The position numbers were made by a program, and so were the translations under genes. Positions 1 through 11,907 of a stretch of DNA of 64,000 bases are shown piece after piece. Every line of letters begins with the position of its first letter. Position 1 is the stretch's first letter. Source of the DNA: Chryseolinea sp. H1M3-3 (GTDB lineage Bacteria; Bacteroidota; Bacteroidia; Cytophagales; Cyclobacteriaceae); the NCBI RefSeq assembly GCF_029360725.1, contig NZ_JARKMY010000014.1, forward strand, positions 349,698 through 413,697, in the 5' to 3' direction. The notes under the pieces are model-generated. The model worked only from the letters and a program-made list of their open reading frames with translations, ran no database searches and was not told the origin of the DNA.

Positions 1-3000
1 CTGACGGTTAATCAACCTACATGTCCCGAGACAGACTTCACCATTTCATTTCAGATCACAAATCTTGGTGATGTGTCTTTAAGTGGTACTGTGCCAATTT
101 CGTTCTACAACGGTGACCCTAAACTGGTAAATGCAATCAAGCTAAATACAATCAATATAAACCTGGCAGACTTTAAAGTCAACAGTGTTCAAACCATTAC
201 GAATGCTACTGTAAATGGTCCCGGATCACCCTTTACACTTTACATTGTATTAAATGATGGCGGTACTACTGTGCCTACGCCTATCAAGCTTCCCAACACC
301 AATTTTATTGAGTGTAATTATGCAAATAATGTTTTATCGAGCCCGGTTAATCCAATACTCGCTCCACTAACAACCTTAAAAATTAAGGATAATATTAAGT
401 GTTCACCAGGCACCACGCCGGATAATGGTGCTGTCGAAGCTTTTGTTCCTGATGGCGCACTTAAAAACACAACAGACTATCAATTCTATTGGTCTATTGG
501 AACAACCGCCAAACCCTTAGGATCGACCGACCACACCGGGGCGACATACACTGGCATTAAAGAGGATACCTATACAGTTTATGCGATACATAAAACAGCG
601 AATTGTTACACAGTAACCAAAGACGTTGTCGTAGATAAAGTAAATTCCCCGGTCGTCGTCAAACTGATTTTAGAAAATCCATACGACAATTGTAAATACC
701 CTAACGCCAAACTCCGGGCCGTTGTAAATGACACGGACAACGATGGTGTCGGCGACCCAACGGGAAATTACACTTACACCTGGTACGTTGGTAACGATGT
801 GTTTGGAGAAGTAGTTGGCGTAAGTCATATCGTTACGGATTTACAACCTATAGCATATTCGGTTTTGGTGAAGAGCAAGGCAACAGGTTGCCAAACCCTT
901 CAATCTTATACTGTCCCCAATCAAGCAGTTAAGCCCGTGCCGACGGTAACGAAGATCGATGCAACGTGCTCGGCTGTCGCTACGGGAAGTGCATCTGCAA
1001 ATGTAGGAGGCGTGACTGCCGGTTATACTTTCGAATGGTCTATTGGCAACTCGGCTAAGCCTGTACCCGATTTTACAGGCGCGAATTATTCAAACCTGGG
1101 GGCCGGTACTTATACATTGGTTGTCACACGCAACTCTTCGCAGTGTAGCTCAGATCCCGTGCAGGTAACTATTATTCAAACCATACCTCCAGTCGTTGCG
1201 GCAACTGTTAACGCGCACCAAACATCATGTGATATTTCACTGCCTAACGGTTCCGCCACTGCCAATGTAGGAGGCACTACGACCGGTTATAACTTCGAAT
1301 GGTTTTTTGGACAGAACACTGTACCTGCTAATAGGGTATCTACATCAAGCGCTCCTTCCAATCTAAACGTTGGAACATATACAGTAAAAGCAACTGACAT
1401 TGTCACGGGCTGCTCAGACACAGAAGAAGTAACCATTAACTTCGCTGTCGTTACCCCTACCCTGACGTTGTCATCCACATCTCATGCTACGCAATGTTCA
1501 CCCGCTAATGGATCCATTACGGTTTCAGTGAACCCTGGTACGGCAACAGACTATACATTCTCATGGTACATCGGAGAAAGTATTAAAGCCACACCTGATT
1601 TCACGGACACGGACCAGACATTGAGCGGATTGGCAGCGGGCAAATATACCGTTAAAGCCATTTTCGATGCGCGTCATTGCGAGACCGCACCAATAACAGT
1701 AACAATAAATGATCTAGCTCCGGTAACTACATTTAATCCTACGAACGTTGTACGTCCCAGTGATTGCAACGATAACAATGGATCGCTGTCAGTTTCGGTA
1801 TTTGCTCCAGGCAATACGTTGGGATTTGACTTTGAATGGAGAAAAGGAGAAGAGCCATATCAGGAACCAGCCATCACCACTACAACCAATACGGCGACGT
1901 CAAGTACCGCGACACAATTGGTGACGGGAAAATATACGCTGATCGCCACGAATCGCAATACGGGTTGTGTTACTACAAAAACCTTTGATCTTCCATTTGA
2001 TGATGCCCAGGTGTTAGCCTTTGATAAAAAGTTAAATATTGAAAATTGCGTTCCGGGCAATGATGGAGAAATTTACGTCAACTTAATTCCAACTCCTGGT
2101 TTTGATCATAGTGATTATCGCATTGATGTCTTTGAAGGGAAAAATGATTTGGGGGCATCCGGTGCAACATTTGGCTCTAAAAATGGCGTAAGTGGCACAA
2201 CCAATTATTCTTGGATAGGTCTCGAACCAGGCTTTTACACATTTGTAGCGATAACCACTAATCCTGCAAGAAGCACGTTTGAGTGTCGTTCAGTGCCGGT
2301 CACGGTTGAACTCATTCAACAAACCACTAATCCTGTGTTCACAGCGAACCCAGTCGTAAACAATGTAAACTGTGATGGTGTTGCTGCGACTGGTCAGCTT
2401 TCTGTAAATATTGCAAATGCCGTTGACTACACTTTTGAATGGTTTGAAGGAACTGACATCACATCGGACCCCCTAGGCACCAATACGGGTGGCATTCCTG
2501 GTGGCGTACCTTCAGGAGTCAGTGCACTCAATCTGCCTGCGGGAAAGTATACGGTAAAGGTTACGAAAACTGCAGGTGTGTCGGCCGGTTGTTTCTCGAC
2601 TGCAACTTATCAAGTATTTGATAACCAGCCGACAATTTCAATTGCGCAAGCGGATGTAGCGCTTGTCGACATCACACGATGCGATATGATGACAGCAGGA
2701 TCGGCAACAATTAATACCATTATGGAAGGCGGCGTGGCCGCACCGCTAGGCAATTATACTTTCGAGTGGTTTACAGCAGATGTCGCAGGTCCTCAAATTA
2801 TTCCTTTGGAAACAGGAAATTCCTTGCTGAACAGACCGGCCGGAATATACTATGTACGTGCGATTAACACGACGAGTATGTGCAGCACCAGTGGTTTGTT
2901 CGAGTTTGAAATTAAAGATAAAACGGCGAACACCGTTGGTGTCGACTTGGTCTCATTTGTAATACCTACACAATGCTTTAAGCCTGCGAATATCACAGGA

Positions 3001-4554
3001 CGCCTTGAAGTACTCGCGACTGGAAACAGTGGCAGCGGTTATACTTACAATTGGTTTCAAGGTCAATCTACAGCAGGCCCACCTTTGCCCGGTGCGAACA
3101 TCGGCGGAGGCGGTATCATAGCACAGGATCTGGCAGCCGGATTTTATACTGTTGAAGTATTGAACAACACGACGCAGTGTACAATAACCGCTACATACGA
3201 ACTACCGCTCGACATACGTCCAATATCAATGACGGCATCGGCCGAACCGCTTTCGGTTTGTTTCGATACGAATAAAGATGGAAGCGTGTTCGCCACCGTT
3301 ACCAACGGGTATAAAAATGAATACGATTACTTCTGGTATGCAGAAACTGTAAAAGCTACTGAAGATTTTACCAGCATGCCATTAGCACCAATCAGCAACT
3401 TAGGCATAGGAAACTTCATTGTAAAAATTATTGATCAGAACGATGCTTCGTGTATTGTGTCTGACACTGTTCGGGTTGAGGATGGACGCGTAATGCCAGT
3501 TGTGATCGCAGAACCATTGGCGCCGCTTACCATGTGTGATCCCACCCGCCCTGATGGTGTGGCAGCAGCACACGTGGATGGAGCAATCATCTATCATCGA
3601 TTTGATTGGTTTACCAACGCACCGCCTAGTGGCGCAATAATATACTCAGGCTCACAGGCGTCAAGCCTCAGCGGCGGTCTGTATTCCGTAATTGCCACCG
3701 ACTTTGTCAGTGGCTGTTCGGACACAACCCAAGTTACTATTGATGTACAACAGGTTCCTGTCCCTATGCCGACCATTAAAATTCTTTCTATGGTGACTAG
3801 TTGTATTACTGATAATGGTGCACTTTCAGTTTCTGTCAATGGAATCACAAGTGAATATGTGTTTGACTGGTACATTGGAAATGCAGAAAAGGCTTCACCG
3901 GATTTTGTTGGTGAATTTTATGATAGCCTGGCCGTTGGACCATACGCCGTAACCGCTACGAGCAGGATCACCGGTTGTAAGTCGCCAATAGCAGTCGAAA
4001 ACATTACCAATAATCCAAAATTCCCTGATTTCAGTATCACTACTGTTCCCACGCTATGTCGTCAGGATTCCAGTGAGCCTGCTACCGGGTTTGCCGCACT
4101 CTTCATGACAAACAATGTAGATACTGATTCTATCATTTGGGAATTCAATAACAACGTGATCGCCACAGGTCCACTTGCTGACGGACTTGACGCCGGCATG
4201 TATCGGGTTACGGTGATTTCGTCCTTGGGGTGTGAGACCACTAAAGAGGTTGAGGTGAAAACCGAGATTCGTCCTTTCAACGGCGTGTCCAGAAACAGCG
4301 ACGGGCAAAATGATATTTTCCATATCAATTGTATCGAAAGTTTCCCGATGAATCAGGTTAAGATTTTTAATCGCGCAGGAACAATGGTTTATGAGGCTGA
4401 GGGCTATGATAACAACGGGACTTTCTTTGATGGTCAATCTAACCGTGGGATAAGTATGCTTGGCAACACATTACCAGGGGGAACATACTTTTACATTATT
4501 GATAAACGTGATGGATCTAAACCAATAGCAGGCTACCTGGAAATTGTAAACTAA
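1..4554 (+). CDS. SprB-like repeat adhesin with T9SS type B C-terminal domain (5' partial)
   Basis: The reading frame is open from base 1, so the N-terminus and signal peptide lie outside the window; 1517 codons are visible. The first ~100 residues look like a CARDB/Ig-like segment. Then come about 13 degenerate repeats of ~95 residues, each with a Cys near its start, a central aromatic-Trp motif (FEWSIG, YTWYVG, FDWYIG and similar) and a closing GxYTV motif with a second Cys. This is the pattern of SprB-type cell-surface adhesins of gliding Bacteroidota. The last ~90 residues (from EIRPFNGVSRNSDGQNDIF) match the gliding-motility-associated C-terminal domain (type B sorting signal) that sends proteins through the type IX secretion system. 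A PorP/SprF gene follows after 7 bp, the usual pairing for type B substrates. Role as surface adhesin is inferred from family and context. Confidence 0.88.
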   Translation: MTVNQPTCPETDFTISFQITNLGDVSLSGTVPISFYNGDPKLVNAIKLNTININLADFKVNSVQTITNATVNGPGSPFTLYIVLNDGGTTVPTPIKLPNTNFIECNYANNVLSSPVNPILAPLTTLKIKDNIKCSPGTTPDNGAVEAFVPDGALKNTTDYQFYWSIGTTAKPLGSTDHTGATYTGIKEDTYTVYAIHKTANCYTVTKDVVVDKVNSPVVVKLILENPYDNCKYPNAKLRAVVNDTDNDGVGDPTGNYTYTWYVGNDVFGEVVGVSHIVTDLQPIAYSVLVKSKATGCQTLQSYTVPNQAVKPVPTVTKIDATCSAVATGSASANVGGVTAGYTFEWSIGNSAKPVPDFTGANYSNLGAGTYTLVVTRNSSQCSSDPVQVTIIQTIPPVVAATVNAHQTSCDISLPNGSATANVGGTTTGYNFEWFFGQNTVPANRVSTSSAPSNLNVGTYTVKATDIVTGCSDTEEVTINFAVVTPTLTLSSTSHATQCSPANGSITVSVNPGTATDYTFSWYIGESIKATPDFTDTDQTLSGLAAGKYTVKAIFDARHCETAPITVTINDLAPVTTFNPTNVVRPSDCNDNNGSLSVSVFAPGNTLGFDFEWRKGEEPYQEPAITTTTNTATSSTATQLVTGKYTLIATNRNTGCVTTKTFDLPFDDAQVLAFDKKLNIENCVPGNDGEIYVNLIPTPGFDHSDYRIDVFEGKNDLGASGATFGSKNGVSGTTNYSWIGLEPGFYTFVAITTNPARSTFECRSVPVTVELIQQTTNPVFTANPVVNNVNCDGVAATGQLSVNIANAVDYTFEWFEGTDITSDPLGTNTGGIPGGVPSGVSALNLPAGKYTVKVTKTAGVSAGCFSTATYQVFDNQPTISIAQADVALVDITRCDMMTAGSATINTIMEGGVAAPLGNYTFEWFTADVAGPQIIPLETGNSLLNRPAGIYYVRAINTTSMCSTSGLFEFEIKDKTANTVGVDLVSFVIPTQCFKPANITGRLEVLATGNSGSGYTYNWFQGQSTAGPPLPGANIGGGGIIAQDLAAGFYTVEVLNNTTQCTITATYELPLDIRPISMTASAEPLSVCFDTNKDGSVFATVTNGYKNEYDYFWYAETVKATEDFTSMPLAPISNLGIGNFIVKIIDQNDASCIVSDTVRVEDGRVMPVVIAEPLAPLTMCDPTRPDGVAAAHVDGAIIYHRFDWFTNAPPSGAIIYSGSQASSLSGGLYSVIATDFVSGCSDTTQVTIDVQQVPVPMPTIKILSMVTSCITDNGALSVSVNGITSEYVFDWYIGNAEKASPDFVGEFYDSLAVGPYAVTATSRITGCKSPIAVENITNNPKFPDFSITTVPTLCRQDSSEPATGFAALFMTNNVDTDSIIWEFNNNVIATGPLADGLDAGMYRVTVISSLGCETTKEVEVKTEIRPFNGVSRNSDGQNDIFHINCIESFPMNQVKIFNRAGTMVYEAEGYDNNGTFFDGQSNRGISMLGNTLPGGTYFYIIDKRDGSKPIAGYLEIVN

Positions 4555-4561
4555 GAGTCAC

Positions 4562-5512
4562 ATGACACCAACTCGAAAGAGTATTTTTTTAACTCTATTG
4601 CTTACCCTGATCGTCGCAACGTACGGGCTTGCGCAGCAATACCCTGTTTTTACACAGTACTATTTCAATGAGCTTGTACTGAATCCTGCTTACGCAGGCA
4701 GTCAGGTTCAGCTGAGCCTTACTGCTATGTATCGTAATCAGTGGGTTAATTTTCCTGGCGCTCCAAAAACATTCAGCGTAAGCGGGCATACGGCACTTGC
4801 TAAAAACAAAGTAGGGATCGGATTGATGATTAACCACGATGAGATCGGTAGTTATCAGAATGAGCACATCTACGCGAGTTATGCATACAAGCTGCATTTT
4901 CAGGAAGCAACACTTTCAATGGGACTTCAAGCCGGGATTAACTTATTGGGAGCAGACTACAGCAAACTGGATTTACAAAATCCGGGCGACGCTTCTTTTT
5001 ACAACATTTTGAATACAGTGAAGCCGAACTTTGGAGCCGGCCTATTTTACAGTAAAAAGAATTTCTTTATTGGATTCTCCGTTCCCTTTATTCTCAATAA
5101 CAAAATCGCCAACGGTGTCGAAGGATTGCTCGGGCAACTAAAGGAGGCACGTTATTACTATCTTCGAAGTGGTGTAGTATTGCCTCTCGATCGTTTTAAT
5201 AAAGTAAAAATAAATCCATCCATTCTCGTTCGTCAACAGGAAGGCCAGCCGCTTAGCGTCGATATTAACAACGCTTTTATTTTCCACGACGTTTTTAGTG
5301 CTGGTGTCTCCTATCGTACGGGAGATTCTTTTATTTCCTTTATCGATTTAAAAATCAGCGAAAAATTTCACTTTGGGTATTCCTACGATTGGACGCAATC
5401 GGACTTGAATCGCTTCTCCAATGGAACGCATGAATTCATGATTAATTACCGCACACGGATTAATGGGATTCATAAAAATCCAGAGTGCCCGCATTATTAC
5501 AGTTACCGATAA
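4562..5512 (+). CDS. PorP/SprF family type IX secretion outer-membrane protein
   Basis: A protein of 316 residues with a signal peptide ending near GLAQQ (residue ~25), then QYPVFTQYYFNELVLNPAYAG, the hallmark start of PorP/SprF proteins. The rest alternates short amphipathic strands with aromatic residues, as expected for an outer-membrane beta-barrel. PorP/SprF proteins bind type B C-terminal domains and help hold or secrete the large adhesin encoded next to them. The gene lies 7 bp after the adhesin and is probably co-transcribed with it. Length and motif fit the family well; the specific paralogue name cannot be assigned. Confidence 0.92.
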   Translation: MTPTRKSIFLTLLLTLIVATYGLAQQYPVFTQYYFNELVLNPAYAGSQVQLSLTAMYRNQWVNFPGAPKTFSVSGHTALAKNKVGIGLMINHDEIGSYQNEHIYASYAYKLHFQEATLSMGLQAGINLLGADYSKLDLQNPGDASFYNILNTVKPNFGAGLFYSKKNFFIGFSVPFILNNKIANGVEGLLGQLKEARYYYLRSGVVLPLDRFNKVKINPSILVRQQEGQPLSVDINNAFIFHDVFSAGVSYRTGDSFISFIDLKISEKFHFGYSYDWTQSDLNRFSNGTHEFMINYRTRINGIHKNPECPHYYSYR

Positions 5513-5544
5513 CTTTCAAGGGTAACGCGTGTGGCGCTTTGTAA

Positions 5545-7665
5545 CTAAAGCAATTTTGCTTCCATCACAATCTCTTTTGTGACGTGATAAAATTCCTTGT
5601 GTATATTAAATGGAGGAAGGCCGTCCTGCTTTTTGATGTAGGTACCATCTTCCTGCATAATGTAGGCATTCACGTTATCCTTTAAATTGAAGCGAAGGTT
5701 ATTAATTGCCTGCCTCTTTAATATCTCCTCATCCAGTAAGAAGAGTGATTCAATACGCCTGTCAAAGCTACGAACCATAGCGTCCGCGCTACCGATGTAT
5801 ACTTTTGGATTATCTGCGTTATGAAAATAATATATCCGTGAATGTTCCAAATATTCGCCGACAACAGAAATCACTTCTATGTTCTCACTGAGCCCTTTTC
5901 TGCCTGGGCGTAGGCAACACATTCCCCGAACCACCAGCTTAATCTTTACACCAGCCCTGGAAGCCTCGTATAATTCGTCAATGAACTCCTTATCCTGAAG
6001 GGAATTCAATTTAATAATCACGGCAGCAGGAATTCCATTACGGGCATTCTCCGCTTCCCGCTTCACCAAATTACAAAGCTGAATACGCATGTCACGCGGT
6101 GACGTAATCAGGTTCCTATAGGTCGAGGGTTGTGAATGCCCAGTGATAACATTGAAGAACTCAGAAACATCATTTGCATATACTTCCTTAGTCGTAAGCA
6201 AACCAATATCAACGTATAGTCTTGATGTGGACTCATTGTAGTTTCCGCTCGAAAGATGCACGTAGCGGTACACTTTATCCTCCTCCTCCTTCCGGACAAT
6301 CAACAAAAGTTTGGTATGCGTTTTCAAACTGCTGATGCCGTAAATAACAAAGCAACCCGCTTTTTGTAAACGTTGCGCTTCTCGTAAATTGTTTTCTTCA
6401 TCGAACCGCGCTTTGACTTCAAAAAGCACAGACACGTGTTTTCCATTTTCGGCGGCCTTTAACAACGCTGAGGTTATACGCGATTCTTTTGCAACACGAT
6501 AAATTGTTATTTTAATTGAAAGAACGTGCGGATCATCAGCTGCTTTTTCCACCAACTCCAGAACGGGCTCCATAGAATTGTAGGGATGATGCAAAAGTAT
6601 ATCCCTTTCCTTTAGGACTTCAAAAAGATCACGGTCGCCTTGCTCAGGAAAATTTAACGGTTTGATGGGTTCCGGTAACTGCGCTCTTTTTGCCTTGAAC
6701 TCTTTATGGTTAATGATTTGGAGAAGACCGGAAAAATCAATTGAACTTTCTTTCGGCGTGTAAAATATATTGTGCTCATCCAAATCCCACTGAATGCGTA
6801 GCAGCCGCATCATCCATGGATCGGGATTCTCCTCTACCTCCATTCGCACGACCCTGCCCGTTCTCCTCGTTTTTAATTTTATACGCAAATCTTCCAGGAA
6901 ATTGGATTCTATGTCCTCACTTTCCTCCAATGTAAAATCCCCGTTCCGGTTTATTCTAAACAAGTTTGTACTGATGATTTCAACATTTCTGAAAAGAGAA
7001 TGAATGTTATTGCGGATAATTTCTTCAATTGGAACAAATTGAATAACCTCCCCATCCCACAGCTCGTAATAGCGGGGAAGATTTTGCGGCACCTGAACAA
7101 ACGATACTTTCTGTTGATTAAGATTTTCCGTTGGATTTCTTGACACGACACCCAACAACAGTCTGTTATTCATCAATACTGGAAAAGTATGATAACTATC
7201 AAACACCATCGGTGTAAGCATTGGAAAGATGGTCTTGTTGAAGTAATCGTTTACCCGTTGCGTATTTTCAACGCTAAGATCCCGATAGGCAACAATAGCA
7301 AATCCATTGGAACGAAAAAGGGGGCGTAAATGATTAACATAATAATCACTTTGGTCTCGACAGAATTTTTTTGTCTCACTTAACAAGTGAATACGAAATG
7401 GTTCTTCACGCAACCCACTGTAATCAAAACGTTCCTTTCCGTAGTCAATATAATTATATAAGCTTCCCAGCCGGATGGTACAAAATTCATCCAGGTTAGA
7501 AGACGTAATGGCCAAAAATTTTAACCGGTCGAAAATGCTTCGGTCGGTATGCATCGCCTGGTCAAGAACACGGTAATTAAATTTGATCCAGCTTAAATCG
7601 CGGCTAATATAATTACTCTCTTCTATCTGGTGGGCTATCTTTTCTACTGCAACAACATCCTCCAT
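5545..7665 (-). CDS. ppk1: polyphosphate kinase 1
   Basis: 706 residues, the usual length of PPK1, which reversibly makes inorganic polyphosphate from ATP. The N-terminal domain opens with YISRDLSWIKFNYRVLDQAM. The two catalytic phospholipase-D-like domains are visible: the phosphohistidine motif SLKTHTKLLLI in the first and YLEHSRIYYFHNA followed by VYIGSADAMVRS and RRIESLFLLDE in the second. The start ATG at 7665 is 20 bp after the gyrB stop on the same strand, so the gene is probably read from the gyrB transcript. A PPK2 gene lies on the other side of gyrB. Confidence 0.96.
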   Translation of the reverse strand: MEDVVAVEKIAHQIEESNYISRDLSWIKFNYRVLDQAMHTDRSIFDRLKFLAITSSNLDEFCTIRLGSLYNYIDYGKERFDYSGLREEPFRIHLLSETKKFCRDQSDYYVNHLRPLFRSNGFAIVAYRDLSVENTQRVNDYFNKTIFPMLTPMVFDSYHTFPVLMNNRLLLGVVSRNPTENLNQQKVSFVQVPQNLPRYYELWDGEVIQFVPIEEIIRNNIHSLFRNVEIISTNLFRINRNGDFTLEESEDIESNFLEDLRIKLKTRRTGRVVRMEVEENPDPWMMRLLRIQWDLDEHNIFYTPKESSIDFSGLLQIINHKEFKAKRAQLPEPIKPLNFPEQGDRDLFEVLKERDILLHHPYNSMEPVLELVEKAADDPHVLSIKITIYRVAKESRITSALLKAAENGKHVSVLFEVKARFDEENNLREAQRLQKAGCFVIYGISSLKTHTKLLLIVRKEEEDKVYRYVHLSSGNYNESTSRLYVDIGLLTTKEVYANDVSEFFNVITGHSQPSTYRNLITSPRDMRIQLCNLVKREAENARNGIPAAVIIKLNSLQDKEFIDELYEASRAGVKIKLVVRGMCCLRPGRKGLSENIEVISVVGEYLEHSRIYYFHNADNPKVYIGSADAMVRSFDRRIESLFLLDEEILKRQAINNLRFNLKDNVNAYIMQEDGTYIKKQDGLPPFNIHKEFYHVTKEIVMEAKLL

Positions 7666-7685
7666 AAATCCGCTTAAAAAATGAA

Positions 7686-9650
<1,965 letters not shown>

Positions 9651-9794
9651 TTAGAACCGTCAAAAATAATGTTTTTGAGGTTATAAAAAGAGATTATTTC
9701 TGACAATTATTAAGCTGTTCGTGCGAATTAGAAATAGGGTGTTTGAGATCTGAAGAACTACATTTCCGCTGAAAAAGGGAGTCAGCCTTACAAC

Positions 9795-10694
9795 CTAGCG
9801 TTCATTCATCAACATCTCCCGTCCTTTCATCAATTCGGCGCGCTGGGCGTCGGTGATTTTAGGATAGTCGATGGCCAATGCTTTAAACTGCTTGTAAATG
9901 ACACCAGCGATGGCAAGACGTGTATACCACTTGTCGTCCGCAGGAATAATGTACCATGGTGCATACTTTGTAGATGTAGCATTGATGGCTTCCTCGTAAG
10001 CAAATTGATATTCGTCCCAATGAGCACGTTCCAGCAAATCGCCAAACGCAAACTTCCAGTGTTTCTCAGGGTCGTCTATTCTCTCTAAAAAACGTTTCTT
10101 CTGTTCGTCCTTTGAAAGGTTAAGAAAGAACTTCAGAATGATCGTTCCATTCTCACTGATGTTTTCTTCGAAGCGATTTATTTGTTTGAATCGCGAGTCC
10201 CAAAATTTTTCATCGATTTTTGCAACTGTGTCAATACCAGGCAGCTGTTCCTTCATGATGTATTCCGGGTGAACCCGCGTCACCAAAACGTTTTCGTAAT
10301 GCGATCGATTATGAATCGCGATTTCTCCGCGGCCGGGTAATGCCACAATGTGGCGCCATAAGTAATGATGATCTAGCTCCTGAGGCGTTGGCGCCTTAAA
10401 GCTGTAAACTTTTACCCCAAGGGGATTGAATCCTGACATGATGTGCTTAACCGCACTATCCTTGCCTGACGCGTCCATCGCCTGTAGGATAATCAACACA
10501 CTGTACTGATTTTGCGCGTATAATTTGTCCTGCACCTCTGAAAGGTGCGCGAGACCCGACTCGAGTAAGTCGCCGGCTTCCGATTTATTCAAAGATTTTC
10601 CTTCATAGCCCGTAGGAAAATCTTTTAGGCGAATCACTTTTCCTGGCTTGACCTTAAATTTTTCAATCGCGACAAAATCATTTTCAGAGAGCAT
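9795..10694 (-). CDS. PPK2-family polyphosphate kinase
   Basis: About 299 residues from ATG 10694; a TTG at 10715 in the same frame would add seven residues. The Walker A-like motif AMDASGKDSAVKHIMSG and the downstream HYLWRHIVALPGRGEIAIHNRSHYE stretch are diagnostic of PPK2, which uses polyphosphate to phosphorylate nucleotides. The lid region with KDEQKKRFLERIDDPEKHWKF is also present. A single PPK2 domain of about 270-300 residues is the class I/III size; the nucleotide preference cannot be read here. It lies 153 bp beyond gyrB on the same strand, giving a ppk2-gyrB-ppk1 arrangement. Confidence 0.92.
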   Translation of the reverse strand: MLSENDFVAIEKFKVKPGKVIRLKDFPTGYEGKSLNKSEAGDLLESGLAHLSEVQDKLYAQNQYSVLIILQAMDASGKDSAVKHIMSGFNPLGVKVYSFKAPTPQELDHHYLWRHIVALPGRGEIAIHNRSHYENVLVTRVHPEYIMKEQLPGIDTVAKIDEKFWDSRFKQINRFEENISENGTIILKFFLNLSKDEQKKRFLERIDDPEKHWKFAFGDLLERAHWDEYQFAYEEAINATSTKYAPWYIIPADDKWYTRLAIAGVIYKQFKALAIDYPKITDAQRAELMKGREMLMNER

Positions 10695-10858
10695 ACAATT
10701 AAAGTTATCAGCCAAAATAGAAAATAGGTTTCGGATGCTTGACGATTATGTTTCGGTAAAAAAAATATTTTTTCCCTAATCGGAAAAAAAGCCTTCGAAA
10801 TCGATTGAATAGCAATTTTTTTGAGGTAAATTCATAGTATCACCAACGCACAAATATT

Positions 10859-11338
10859 ATGAAAACGAGAGCTCGAATTTTCTGTGTTTTTTGTCTGGTA
10901 TGCCTTGTTGCTCCTTTATTCGCACAAAAGAATAATGATATAGAAGCGATTAAATCCTTGATAGAAAAAGAGACGACTGCCTTTTTTGAAATCGACTATA
11001 AAACCTGGGCATCAAGTTGGGCGCAAACTCCTTACGCATTCTGGTCCTTTGCAGATACAACCGACGTCAATTCATTTTCTGGTTGGCCAAGCATTAATGC
11101 AGGGTTCCGAGAATATTTTCAAACGGCCAGACCTTCAAAAGCAAAGATAGATCGGACATGGCATGAGGTAAAAGTATACGGCAATGGCGCCTATGCACGC
11201 TTCACCCAAAAGGTCGATGACAATACGTTACGTCCCCCACAAGCGGAAGTTCGTGTGCTTGAAAAAATCAAGGGTGTTTGGAAAATTGTTTGCGTGAATG
11301 TTATCGCAATACAGAAAGACAACGAACCTAAACTCTGA
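10859..11338 (+). CDS. secreted NTF2/SnoaL-like (DUF4440-type) protein
   Basis: 159 residues with a signal peptide (RARIFCVFCLVCLVAPLFAQ, cut after about residue 22). The mature part begins with IEAIKSLIEKETTAFFEIDYKTWASSW and ends with a strand pair (EVRVLEKIKGVWKIVCVNVI), the layout of NTF2-like alpha+beta cone proteins such as DUF4440. These often bind small molecules or act as enzymes, but no catalytic residue is identifiable. It is a single gene in divergent orientation to the PPK2 gene, and convergent with the CoA-binding protein gene, 12 bp stop to stop. Function unknown. Confidence 0.75.
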   Translation: MKTRARIFCVFCLVCLVAPLFAQKNNDIEAIKSLIEKETTAFFEIDYKTWASSWAQTPYAFWSFADTTDVNSFSGWPSINAGFREYFQTARPSKAKIDRTWHEVKVYGNGAYARFTQKVDDNTLRPPQAEVRVLEKIKGVWKIVCVNVIAIQKDNEPKL

Positions 11339-11350
11339 ATCAATAACTGT

Positions 11351-11716
11351 TCAGTATTGTCTTGAACGCAATAATACCAAGGTACATGCTTCAAGAGTCT
11401 CTACGCCTTGTTGTTGAGCAAGCTGTTCGAACTCCGGATTTTCCGTTCCGGGATTAAAAATGATGCGTTTGGGTTTTAAGCCAAGGAAATAGTCATACCA
11501 TTCAGGCTGACGAGGAGGTCCAATGTAAAGCGTGATGGTATCAACATCTGAGATAGGGGGTCTTTCGCGAATATCTAAAATTTTATTTCCATTGATTTCA
11601 CCCTTTTGAATACCTAACAAGACAGTATCATGGTTATATTCTGCCAGCATCCTGGCTGCCAGGTTAGCATACCGCGCCTGATTTGGCGTTGCTCCTACAA
11701 CTACGCTCTTTTTCAC
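11351..11716 (-). CDS. CoA-binding domain protein
   Basis: 121 residues beginning at a GTG codon (MKKSVVVGATPNQARYANLA). The Rossmann-like start VVVGATPNxxRYAxxA, the middle segment YIGPPRQPEWYDYFL and the GTENPEF motif are typical of the small stand-alone CoA_binding_2 proteins of Bacteroidota. These resemble the nucleotide-binding half of succinyl-CoA synthetase alpha, but the cellular role is unknown. No ATG is available close upstream, so the GTG start is the best choice. Confidence 0.82.
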   Translation of the reverse strand: MKKSVVVGATPNQARYANLAARMLAEYNHDTVLLGIQKGEINGNKILDIRERPPISDVDTITLYIGPPRQPEWYDYFLGLKPKRIIFNPGTENPEFEQLAQQQGVETLEACTLVLLRSRQY

Positions 11717-11907
11717 TATTGCTAAATTTTTAAATTAAACTATTCAGTTCAATATTCCGTTATTTGTTGCAAGCAAACTTCTTCGCATTACAATTCAATT
11801 TAAGTGCCTACTTTGCCGATTATTTTAATATACAAATGCATGTAGCAGTTTTAACCCTCACAAGTATTACCGCACGCTTTCACGATTCTTTTAAAATTTA
11901 AAAATAA

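Noticed and set aside
4054..4437. Minus-strand open frame of 127 codons inside the adhesin gene
   Set aside because: It overlaps the conserved C-terminal sorting domain on the other strand and has no features of its own.
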